Shown here: piece by piece, positions 52,073 through 64,000 of the stretch | Layout of the letters: every line of letters starts with the position of its first letter | Numbering within the stretch: the first letter of the stretch is position 1 | Assembly (NCBI GenBank): GCA_963662155.1 | Contig: OY759267.1 | Span: 17,410,561 to 17,474,560, forward strand | Source: Lamellibrachia columna | Taxonomy: Eukaryota; Annelida; Polychaeta; Sabellida; Siboglinidae | Direction of reading: 5' to 3' | Length of the DNA: 64,000 nucleotides | Notes under the pieces: generated by a model | What the model was told of the DNA's origin: nothing | The model's database searches: none | What the model saw: only the letters and a program-made list of their open reading frames with translations | Made by a program: the position numbers and the translations under genes

Positions 52073-54440
52073 ACTTTGTGATCAATAGTAAATAAACAAC
52101 TTGAAGCGGTTCGCCACAGCAACAGGCATGTGTTTGTGAGACTCCCACTAACCACAAACCTTGTTAGGGGCGACATTTGATTACACAACACCTGACATCA
52201 AATGTCACAACACTGACAGTGCAAATAGGCTGGGGCAGCAATAATCTGCCTCAAGCCACCACTCCTGGTCTACAACCGTCTTGTAACGACACACGTTTCG
52301 TGTCGACCGTCAACAACAGGTGTTGTCGCGACGCTGATCAGCCGGGATGGTTCGTGTGAATTTACGATCAAGACCAATGTCCAAGAGGCATCGACCCCAT
52401 CAGTGGCTGCGACGACGGTCTCATTGACTGCTCGATTTCAGAAGTAACCCAAACAGAGGCGTGCGTCGACGCCAAGCTTATCTTATGTACTATACAAATA
52501 CTGGAACAGGCTATTTAAAAAAACGTTTAGTTGAGTGTTTGGCCTGTTTGGACATGTGCTTCGCATGCCATGTACAGATTGTCTTAGGCCAATATTTCAC
52601 CATCGCTGACGTCGCTGGCTGGCGAGGGCGACCACGAACAAAACTCCCAACTGCCCTCGACAAAGATCGGCAAGCGGCTTCGAAACCAGCGATATTTAGA
52701 CTGGCTGAGATCGCTAGACTGAAGTCAATGGAAGAACAGAAGTACATAAACTAGAATACCCTGAAAGTCAAGGCAGCTGGTTGATGATGTATCGCCAAAC
52801 GTGACTGTTCCTCTAGTACGCTTCGAAGCTGCGTCGACGACAGATGTAGATATGATAATGTTGACTTCTGCTGCCAAGCCATGCGAACTTGACCCACTGC
52901 CGTCGTTTCTCTGTTAATGCTGTCTCCGATTCTAGCGCTCATAATCAACACGTCTCCATCATCCGCCGTGGTTCCACTGTCCATGAAGCACGCCATTGTG
53001 ACACCAATACTCAAGATCTGTAAGGCCGACCTGAACGTGCTTACCAACTACCGCGCCATATCAAATATATCGTTTGTGGCTAAGACTACAGAGCACTTCG
53101 TCGCCAGGCAGTTGCAACGTTTCCTTGACGTGAATGGCTTATATGCAGACCACCAAAGCGCCTACAGACCCTGTCACAGTGCCGAGACGGCGTACTTCTA
53201 GAGCTGTTAGAGCTACCTGCTGCTTTCGACACTACAGACCACGCTGTACTGCTGCGACGGCAACACGGCTATGGTATCAGTGGCTACCTCCAAGGCCGAA
53301 AATCTGGTCAAGAAAGGATAAGGATAAGAATAAGGATAAATTTTATTTGTCCCAACAGCAAAAAACATAGATAAATTATATTGAGTGGCAAAATAAATTA
53401 TATAAATACATATGATACATGCACATATACTGTACAATATATAATAGCAACTAATAAATCATCAATAAAAGTAATACATTATGCAACAACCAAAAAAAAA
53501 AAAAAAAAAAAAAAAAAGGACTATCGCATCGTAGCGTTATGGAGCCCGGAGTTCCGCAAGGGCCGGTCCTCGGACCTATACTTTGTAACGCCTACATTGC
53601 GCCACTGGTGAAACTCCTCCAACAGCACCACATACAACACCACATACAACACCACCTTACGCTGACGACACGCAGCTGTATATCGATTTCCCGCAAAATG
53701 ATCATGCAGATGCGGTCATACAAACGGAGAGTTGCATCCGATACGTAAAGACTTGGCTAGCGGACAATGGGCTCATCCTCAACGAGAGGACATCGCAAGC
53801 CATTGTCATCGAGTCTGCGCGTGCCAATAGCCATTACAGTGGCGACATCTGCTGTCGTCAGATATCTGGGATTCGTTATTGATGCTGACCTCTCTATGGC
53901 GCCACAGGTTGCGAACGCATGTCGGAGTGCATACTACCATCTAGCTCGAATTGCACGGGTACGAAACTCCATAACAACCGGTGTGTGCAAATGCCTAGTG
54001 CATGCATTTGTAACTTCACGCATTGACTACGGCAATGCGATCGTATTCGGCACACCAAACCATCTCATGCACCGTCTGGAAATGGTGCAGCGGTCGGCGG
54101 CACGAATCATCCTCCAGATCCGACGAGGTGATCGACAATCAATGTCCGAGGTACTGAGGCAATTGCGTTGGCTTCCCGTGAGAAAGCGCACAGAGTACAA
54201 ACTGTTAGTCCTTGTACACTGTGCGCTTTACGAAGGCACACCGGTGTACCTCGCCTTGCTGCTGCACCGTCATACGCCACGCCACTCCCTACGCTCTGCC
54301 GGCGATTTACTTCTACAAATTCCACGTGTCAACCTCGGACACTACGATCGCGGAGCAGTTGCGTGCGCTGGCCTGACGCTGTGGAACAATGGAATCGCGC
54401 ACAGTTCAGAAAGACATTAAAGACATTTTTATTTTTAAAC
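52073..54440 (+). mobile_element. L2-like LINE, longest copy (unit B)
   Basis: Same family as 35628-37535 but retains more of the palm: 'DVNGLYADHQSAYRPCHSAE' near 53130, a GVPQGPVLGP-like segment at about 53545 in broken frames, and an A-D-D-side remnant near 53660. The post-palm region runs 53767-54420. Frameshifts, a stop near 52755 and an insertion at 53311-53517 make it dead. Because it has the part missing at 36680 and 56345, it is closer to the ancestral form. Confidence 0.8.
53311..53517. mobile_element. Insertion in LINE with (AAGGAT)n start and poly(A) end
   Basis: The LINE frame is interrupted between the YLQGR-like stretch and DYRIVAL. The insert begins with aaggataaggataagaataa, continues into AT-rich DNA with ttttatttgtccc, and ends in about 24 A. 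It reads either as a plus-strand retroposon with a poly(A) tail or as a minus-strand LINE 3' end with a (TTATCC)n tail and an A-run in the target. aaagga occurs at both edges. Confidence 0.6.
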
Positions 54441-54576
54441 TGACTTCTATGCTTTATACGACGTAGTGTATAAATATACGGGCGGGCGTCTAAAAACGTT
54501 TTTATATTATAGATATATAGGTCAACGTAAAGTGCTTCTTCTGTAGTTATAAGATGGGTCAACGTAAAGTGCTTCT

Positions 54577-54727
54577 TTTCCTTGGGGTGACCTTAATTGT
54601 GACCTTCGAAATAGCAGCAGGTGGACTTAAACCCCGGTCCACTTGACTGACAGTCCGACACTCTGACCGCCGAGCCACGTACTGCCATCACTGCCGCGCA
54701 ACAACCGCTTATTCTCAACATAGCCAT
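54577..54727 (-). mobile_element. tRNA-derived SINE, Asp-like head (copy in unit B)
   Basis: Duplicate of 37642-37790 with extra changes, including a damaged B box (ggtttaagtcc). Confidence 0.65.
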
Positions 54728-54728
54728 T

Positions 54729-54941
54729 AGGTCAACGTAAAGTGCTTCTTCAGTAGTTACGAGTACGCATATTCCCAACAAGTCTACATATAGCGCTTGT
54801 TTAGCAGTTGTCATGTGTATGCCACTACATGTATATAAGTCAGACGAGCACAATTAAGACGCATAGTTCAGCACGCCAGACAGCCTAAGCATTTGATCTT
54901 TGGATTGGCACTGACGTCTCAGCAGCTGAACAGAAGACGAC
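54729..54941 (+). promoter_or_regulatory. Peptide gene promoter with TATA box (type II, intact locus)
   Basis: TATATAAG at 54832-54839, 110 bp before the ATG; upstream ~50-bp direct repeats as at 37792. Confidence 0.65.
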
Positions 54942-56306
54942 ATGAAGCTCGATCTAGTGAGTAAACTAACCATAAAGAAATTATTAGAATATAGTCCATC
55001 GTAACCTTCTTACATGTCGCACGTTATGTGGGAAGTCCGTAGAGTCTACGTTTTCACAGAGTCTATCAGTTGAGTGGTCTAAATGCAAAATGTGATGTTG
55101 AGATGAGTCTTGATTGACAACGGCGAGTTCCATTTCGTGAAATCATTAGAGCGCAACTGAAAAGGAATTATTTTATATATCTTTTTCCTCAGTGTATTTA
55201 CTATTAGGCTTTGTGCGACGAGGTAAAAAGTTGCACTCTCAATCGTTTTGAGGACCGGAACTCGGCCCTGTTTTCATCGGGTGTAACCAGATTTGTCAAG
55301 ATTGCCATCCCAAACTACAAGTTCCATATGGCAAGTGGACAAGGAAGCCTTTGGCTTATCAAGAGTATAGCCCGCCCTTTTCACATATCTGTCAATTCTA
55401 TTTCTAAACATATTCACACTACTAGCATTAACACAATCATTTCACAGTTTGTTCCATTCGTTTATCACCCTGACATTTATCTGTTGACATTTCGCTGTCC
55501 TGCACCCCCTAAACTCGAAATGAAAATCATATACTTGAACCTCTGCTCACGAGTTTCCACGCCCGGACCCAGCTGTCGCAGCTAGAGCATGTCAAATCAC
55601 GCTTCGCCTTTATTTGGCGTTTGCACGGCGCATTGTTAGAAATTCAATTTATATTTGTTTTTATTCAGTGATGTTTACAATTTATACTGGGTAGTCTTCA
55701 AAAGACTGCTTTTGTGTTCTAATACACACTTTATGCTAGATTACTTGAAATATGATTGCTACTGATTTGGCATTATTGTGCGATAATATGCACGTGTGAA
55801 ATATAGGACTTAAACCAGGCGACAGTAGTCAGCATTTGATTCAATTAAGCGGCGTATTTCTATACAGAGGGAATAGGGAATCATTCCGTCTTAGCCAATA
55901 TATTTGATTCCACAAACCGGCTGATGTTCTTATTCGAGATTGTGTTAGACACAGTCCACTCTACCTATACTGTGGTCTGTGGTGTAGACTTTTGATGTTG
56001 TTTTCATTGCAGGTCGTGTGTTTTCTGTTGATTCTGGTGTGGGACGCCGACTGTGTCAGCCTCCTCCCCCCATGGAGGAAAGAACGTGAATACAGCGCAG
56101 ACAGAGCCAACCGTAAAAGCGTTTGCAAATCGTTTTGTGTAAAGGAATATTTTCAATGCTACGAGAAAAACAAATGCCACAAGTCAGAGCACAAGCAACA
56201 AGTTCAACGCTGCAACGAACAATATCGCAAATGCATGAAGAAGTGCCTAGAAGAATTCGAATCCATGGATTTTAAACATTGGGCGAAAAAATATGTTTGG
56301 CGGTGA
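54942..56306 (+). CDS. Cysteine-rich secreted peptide gene, type II, intact
   Basis: Exon 1 (54942-54956) encodes Met-Lys-Leu-Asp-Leu and ends in gtgagt. Exon 2 (56013-56306) follows cattgcag in phase 0. The total is 102 residues. A signal peptide is followed by a charged spacer with several basic residues, which could be a propeptide. The seven-cysteine core has exactly the spacing of type I (3-6-5-11-6-3), although several of the residues between cysteines differ. The tail ends in Y-V-W-R. Conserved spacing with changed residues suggests that the fold was kept under selection. The intron is about 1.06 kb and has an antisense LINE tail (55280-55368). Just 29 bp after the stop the DNA is joined to an L2-like LINE (56336) by the second duplication junction, so most of the normal 3' UTR is missing from this locus. 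Confidence 0.75.
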
Positions 56307-56335
56307 ACATTTCTCAAACACAGCATAACCGCGAT

Positions 56336-57195
56336 AGTTGCAACGTTTCCTTCCTCCAATAGCACCACATACAACAACACATACAACACCACCTGTACGC
56401 TGACGATACACAGCTGTATATCGATTTCCCGCCAACTGATCATGCAGATGCGGTCGTACAAATGGAGGGTTGCATCCGAGACGTAAAGACTTGGCTAGCG
56501 GACAGTGGGCTCATCCTCAACGAGAGGACATCGCAAGCCATTGTCATCTGGTCATCGAGTCTGCGCGTGCCAATAGCCATTACATATGTGGTGAGCTAGT
56601 GGCGACATCTGCTGTCGTCAGATATCTGGGATTCGTCATTGATGCTGACCTCTCTATGGCTCCACAGGTTGCGAACGCATGTCGGAGTGCATACTACCAT
56701 CTAGCTCGAATTGCACGAGACTCCATAACAACCGGTGTGTGCAAATGCCTAGCGCATGCATTTGTAACTTCACGCATTGACTACGGCAATGCGATGCTAT
56801 TCGGCATACCAAACCATCTCATGCACCGTCTGGAAATGGTGCAGCGGTCGGCGGCACGAATCATCCTCCAGATCCGACGAGGTGATCGACAATCAATGTC
56901 CGAGGTACTGAGGCAATTGCGTTGGTTTCCCGTGAGAAAGCGCACAGAATACAAACTGTTAGTCCTTGTACACTGTGCGCTTTACGAAGGCACACCGGTG
57001 TACCTCGCCTTGCTGACGCATCGTCATACGCCACGCCGCTCCCTACGCTCTGCCGGCGATTTACAACCTCGAACAGTACGACCGCAGAGCATTTGCGTGC
57101 GTTGGCCTGACGCTGTGGAACAATGGGAATCGCGCACAGTTCAAAAAGACATTTTTATTTTTAAACTGACTTCTATGCTTTATACGACGTAGTGT
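56336..57195 (+). mobile_element. L2-like LINE, internally deleted, copy in second duplication
   Basis: Begins abruptly at the junction and matches 36666-37535 at a shift of 19,670 bp, including the same palm deletion. The post-palm frame 56470-57192 is open but lacks catalytic parts. Confidence 0.85.
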
Positions 57196-57303
57196 ATAAA
57201 TATACGGGCGGGCGTATAAAATACGTTTTTTATATTATAGATATAGGTCAACGTAAAGTGCTTCTTCTGTAGTTATAAGATGGGTCAACGTAAAGTGCTT
57301 CTT

Positions 57304-57456
57304 CTCCTTGGGGGTGACCTTAATTGTGACCTTCGAAACAGCAGCAGGTGAACTCGAACCCCGGTCCACTTGACTGACAGTCCGACACTCTGACCGCCGA
57401 GCCACGTACTGCCATCACTGCCGCGCAACAACCGCTTATTCTCAACATAGCCATCA
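57304..57456 (-). mobile_element. tRNA-derived SINE, Asp-like head (copy in second duplication)
   Basis: Near-identical duplicate of 37642-37790, flanked by the same ggtcaacgtaaagtgcttct repeats. Confidence 0.7.
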
Positions 57457-57660
57457 GGTCAACGTAAAGTGCTTCTTCAGTAGTTACGAGTACGCATATT
57501 CCCAACAAGTCTACATATAGCGCTTGTTTAGCAGTTGTCATGTGTATGCCACTACATGTATATAAGTCAGACGAGCACAATTAAGACGCATAATTCATCA
57601 AGCCTAAGAATTTGATCTTTAGATTGGCACTGACGTCTCAGCAGCTGAACAGAAGACGAC
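57457..57660 (+). promoter_or_regulatory. Peptide gene promoter with TATA box (second duplication)
   Basis: TATATAAG at 57559-57566, about 95-102 bp before the ATG; same layout as 37792-37994. Confidence 0.65.
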
Positions 57661-58874
57661 ATGAGGCTCGATCTTGTGAGTAAACTAACCATAAAGAAAT
57701 TATTATTATTAGAATATAGTCCATCATAACCTTCTTACAGGTTGCACGTTATGTGGGAAGTCCGTAGAGTCTACGTTTTCACAGAGTCTATCATTTAAGT
57801 GGTCTAAATAGAAAATTTTATGTTGAGATGAATCTTGATTGACAACGGCGAGTTCCATTTCGTGAAATCATTAGAGCGCAACTGAAACGGAATTATTTTA
57901 TCTCTTTCTCCTCCGTATATTTACTATTAGGCTTTGTGCGACGAGGTAAAAAGTTGCACTCTCAATCATCGTGAGGACCGAAACTTGAATCCTCACAGTG
58001 TTGATTGAAATGTGGGTAAAGTAATTGTAGCATGGCTGAGTACCATTCGGCCCTGTTTTCATCGTGTTTAACCAGATTTAACAAGATTGCTATCCCAAAC
58101 TACAAGTTCCGTATAGCAAGTGGACAAGGAAGACTTTGGCTTATCGAGAGTCCAACAATTGTGTCATCTATGTATAGCCCGCCTTTATCATATATATGTA
58201 AATTACATTTCTAAACATATTCACACTACTAGCATTAACGCAATCATTTCACAGTTTGTTCCATTCGTTTATCACCCTGACATTTACCTGTAGACATTTC
58301 GCTGCCCTGCACCCCTACACTCGAAATAAAAATCATGTACTTGAACCTCTACCCACGAATTTACACACCCGGACGACCCAGCTGTCGCAGCTAGAGCATG
58401 TCAAATTACGTTTCGCCTTTATTTAGCATTTGCACGGCGCCATGTTAGAAATTAAATTTATATTTGTTTTTAATCAGTGATGTTTACAATTTATACTGGG
58501 TAGTCTTGAAAAGACTGCTTTTGTGTTCTAATACACACTTTATGCTAGATTACTTGAAATACGATTGCTACTGATTTGGCAATATTGTGCGTTAATATGC
58601 ACGTGTGAAATATAGGTCTTAAACCAGGCGAGAGTAGTCAGCATTTGATTCAATTAAGCTGCGTATTTCAATACAGAGGGAATAGGGAATCTTTCCGTCC
58701 TAGCCTATATATTTGATTCCACAAACCGGCTGATGTTTTTATTCGAGATTCTGTTAGGCACAGTCCACTCTATCTATACTGTGGTGTAGACTTTTGAGGT
58801 TGCTTTCATTGCAGGTCGTGTGTTTTCTGTGGATTCTGATGTGGGACGCCGACTGTATCAGCCTCCGTGTGTAA
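57661..58874 (+). pseudogene. Cysteine-rich peptide gene, type II, truncated (second duplication)
   Basis: Exon 1 (57661-57675) and donor are intact. Exon 2 starts at 58815 and is cut at the same junction as the copy at 37995-39208, with the same stop (58872-58874). The shared breakpoint shows that the truncation preceded the 19.67-kb duplication. The intron carries an antisense LINE tail at 58070-58160. Confidence 0.75.
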
Positions 58875-59633
58875 CTGTGATATCCATGTTCCAGGTTGTA
58901 TTTCCCGGTGGTAGAAGTCACTGTTTTTAATCAATGTTTAGTCTTGGTGTCAGTCGTTCTAGTCAGCCTTATTTCTTTGGTAATTGTTTTTCTATGTGAA
59001 TAAACTTTTGAGATATTTTATGTTGGTCTCAATATAAATGAAATTGTGTGTAGTGACATGCAAGATGCTGCAGGTAACATTTTTGTTGACAGAAGTGGGA
59101 TATGGATAAGAAGGCATTCACATCATTCAGTTATTAATATTTTAGTGGGAATTTTTTTAGTTTTCCAGGTTGTTTTTCGACCTGCCGCATACTGTGGGTG
59201 CCTCACAATTTGTCTATATCAGACTATCAGTACACTCACCTGTGTCAGGTCAATCTCCATAGCTAAACGTTCCATCAATTCAATTCGGTTCAGAATAGAC
59301 ATCACAGATCCTTCCCACATCGCAGGATGGAATTACTTGTCTTGCCTTTCCTGAGCCTGAAATATAATTTGTCATGGTTAGTTGATAACACTAATTCCAT
59401 AATTACCATAATAGTTGCAAAACTGTGAACATTACATATTGTTAGTAGTTAATTATTGTTATTTAAATGATTACATTGCACCAAACAACAAGGTGTTGTG
59501 GTGTGCTACAGAGAGGGGTGATTACAAGTACGAATATTAATGTAATCATGATTACAGTAATTATTGCAATCACAATTACTAATGTAGTCATGATTTCAAT
59601 CATTATTACAAACACGATTACGGTAACATTTAA

Positions 59634-59682
<49 letters not shown>

Positions 59683-60873
59683 CATAATGAATTAAATAAA
59701 CCCTGATGTTATTATTGTCATCAATGTTATTCAACACAAAATCAAACACAATATTAACATACAGTCACGGTACACTTCATAAGATTAGATACAAAATAAA
59801 GAGAAAAGCCTGCTTGCATTGCCATTGTAGTTCGGACCTCGCCCTCGGGCTAGGTAAAAGAAATATGCAGAAATATGAGTCGGCACGCAAATCATGCAAT
59901 GACAGCAGACCAACATCTAGCACTGCTCTGTTTGTGCATATCACTACAAAATCATCGTCTTCGCCTTCGTACGGTGATGCAAGCACCAACGCGGTGGGGC
60001 ACACGGTGCTGCATAGCCATAGCCATAGCCTAGCCCTAGGCATGGTAGCTTCCTCGGCGCAGCATGATGACTCAACGTAAACGTGCGCAGACATCGGGAC
60101 GCAGTTTCCACAGGTTCACCAAATCACATCACCTAGTCAGGAATCGTTTACAGTCAAAGCGCTGTTGTAATTATTCGTGAATCCAACGTCAACAAAGGCG
60201 AAGCCGACCTGGAGTCTGGAGCGTGACTCGCACACTCGGTGACACTTTACGACTGTCAACCGTTGTTTCCGTGTGGCCTGTCGAACTAGACTCTTCGTCT
60301 GTGGTTTCCATTTCTCCAAAGATAGACAACTATTACGGAAGTTCAGTAAACCACTAATCGCTAGTAGCAGATCTGGTAAAACTGTCACAAGCGATGCATC
60401 TATCTTGTCAACAAGTAAAAAATTGTTCCAGTATTCCGTTATCGCATATTCTCGTTGGTTAGCGTCTCGTGTGTTCGAGAAGTGTGGCGTTTTCCACGAT
60501 TTTTTGCGTGTTTTGTTGTAATTTCTTTAACTTTTTTATTTGGAGCGAACAAAAACGCTATTTTGTTGACGTGTGTAAACACTTGTATATATACAGAGAC
60601 CCATATCTTTTTTTCGCTCCAGAATGCCTATTTACGAAATAAATCGCAAAAAATCGAAAATTTACATTGATTAGATATATGCGACTCAAACCACTCGTTT
60701 CGACAACAAGATGGCGATACGCAATGATGCATTTTGTCGATTTTTGTCTCGAACAAAATAAGTTTTTCAGTTTATCTCATAAATTAGCAGGTATCTGTCA
60801 CCATTAATTCATAGTTAGATAATATATATTTAAATATACGGCATAACACAAAATTGCTTCAGTTCCCCTTTAA

Positions 60874-62480
<1,607 letters not shown>

Positions 62481-63850
62481 TTAAAGTGTGCCTTGCCAAC
62501 GCACCATAATAAACATCGGCACCTCGGTTGATAAAGACGTAGGACGTAGATATTTGATAACACGCTCTGTGTACAACTCGTGCTAAGGATGCAGCTTCAA
62601 AGGTCGGGCGGGCTGTTCTTTGTAAGATAAAACGGTTGTGTGTTGTTTATAGATAACCCATTTGTCAGATGTTTTCCGTCGAATTCGACTATTCCCACGA
62701 TGTCGAGCCTTAAAACAACGTTCTGCGTGATCACGTCACCGACGGTTGTATGACTGGCATGCTGTAGGAGATGCATTGAAACTTTGTTATTTAGTGAGAC
62801 TATAGTAACGATATAATTTATTGTGAAATAGTTTATGTTTAACTCGATGAAATATTCATTAAATGAAAATAAGTATGGCACAAATAACATTGCACGTATG
62901 TACGATTTAATAGTAATAACTGCAACGTACTATACTAATACCCATTATACCCAGTTATTTTCCTTTACCCGTGATGCATTGCAAAGTCGAGGCGTTTCGT
63001 AGACTATATTCACTATTAATGTCACACCAATATTGACAGCCCTATATCTGTTCCAACGTCTTCAGTGCCAAAATGTGTTTTAATATAATTTTACCATTAT
63101 CTGTTTAATTCGAGACAAATATCGTATTTATATTACATGCGGAGTGGAACGCAATTTTATGGAAATTAATTATACTAGCAAAAATACCCGTCCCCAGGAC
63201 GGGATAACTCAGTAGTTCATACGTGATAGTCATGATAGCAATGTTTACCAAATAGGTGATCGCTTTTATGAATATGGCTAGACGAAGTATTCGCCGCGCG
63301 AGCGCGTGGTTTCTGCGATTGTTGGAAGTTAACGTGTTACGTAATATAAACCGCCCAGATGGCGCTACGTGCTCTCAAACGGTTTACTTAGTACCGAAGA
63401 ACATTTGATTTACCATAAAAAAATCACCAAGAACCCTTAATATACAGGGTATTTCGAAAAAATAAAGGCTTTACATTTCATTCGTTGGGTCGTAGATTAA
63501 TCCCTGAAAGTTTGGCGCCCGAGGTGCAAGCCGTCTAGGAGGAAAACGTGAACATACAAACACACGCTAGCTCGATTATAGTTACATGCATGTCCATCAA
63601 TTGGTCCGATCAACGCCGGACCCCAACAGCCTAAACTGTGTTCACATGTGTGGCAAATTGTCGGTAGCTATTCGCGAATGAACTTAGCAACAAGGCAGAT
63701 GTTCATCAACATATAACGGTCAATTTATAGTTTTTATTGTCGTTCATTGAGACACAGTTTGGCGGTCCTGTTGTTAGAATGATATTTTTATGTTATATAA
63801 CATGATTTCACGATAAAACAACAAGATTGTGTACGTTCAAGCTCAAAGGG

Positions 63851-64000
63851 TACAAGACCTTGGGTGACCTTAATCGTAAGCTTCGAAACAGCGCAGGCGG
63901 ATTCGAACCGCGGTCCTCGCGATTTGGCAGTGCAACGCGCTAACCGCTGAGCCACTATACGCCTCGCTGTCGCGCAATAACCGTTTATCCACAACATGCC
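63851..64000 (-). mobile_element. tRNA-derived SINE, Gly-like head (unit C)
   Basis: Same as 44151-44300; the window ends at the last base of the shared leader (catgcc). Confidence 0.75.

Noticed and set aside
52036..52082. Thr-tRNA-like segment (aagtggatagag...cttttgtaac)
   Set aside because: There is only a partial D arm and anticodon loop; no T arm with a B box follows and the acceptor stem is missing.

Overview
This window is nuclear DNA from an invertebrate animal. It has spliced genes with GT/AG introns and polyadenylation signals, several families of LINE (non-LTR) retrotransposons, a dead Ty3/gypsy element, DNA transposons recognisable by terminal repeats and target-site duplications, tRNA-derived SINE-like repeats, and very many microsatellites. 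I cannot name the species. Most long open frames are transposon relics or microsatellite translations; the host genes I can support are few.

Layout, 1-26 kb. A CR1-like LINE tail (860-1640) is followed by a decayed Ty3/gypsy element (1745-7240). Its Gag zinc-knuckle segment has been amplified into a 37-copy minisatellite (2284-5220). Then come a 670-bp duplication full of microsatellites (7807-8885), a second copy of the first LINE carrying a nested antisense LINE (9800-11408), a hairpin repeat (12025-12169), and the first coding exon of a probable secreted coiled-coil protein on the minus strand in GC-rich DNA (12445-13430). Next are minisatellites, an L2/Daphne-like LINE whose reading frame is split by a (TAC)n expansion (15770-18300), a TTAA-flanked element (18778-20400), a possible first exon (20540-21049), a hAT-type element with 8-bp target duplications (21885-24075) and the decayed last exon of a THAP-associated gene (24952-26240).

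Layout, 26-64 kb. This half is a nested tandem duplication. An ancestral unit ran from the 3' end of the THAP-like gene to exon 2 of a small cysteine-rich secreted peptide gene. It was duplicated once with a 13.1-kb period (junction 39200/39201). A 19,670-bp piece (36666-56335) that includes this junction was then duplicated again (junction 56335/56336). The second step is so recent that uncollapsed haplotypes are a real alternative. The result is five peptide loci: two apparently intact (45014-47560 and 54942-56306), one that lost promoter and exon 1 (32468-32773), and two cut in exon 2 by the duplication junction (37995-39208, 57661-58874). Each locus that keeps exon 1 has a TATA box about 100 bp upstream of a five-codon first exon; in one the TATA box has become a (TA)n tract.

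Comparing duplicated copies gives filled and empty sites for two transposons: a 1.6-kb element with TTAA target duplications, and a 767-bp element with a 9-bp target duplication. It also shows changes in minisatellite copy number. The peptide family has a mirror-symmetric seven-cysteine pattern that I do not recognise; it is the most likely novel gene product here.
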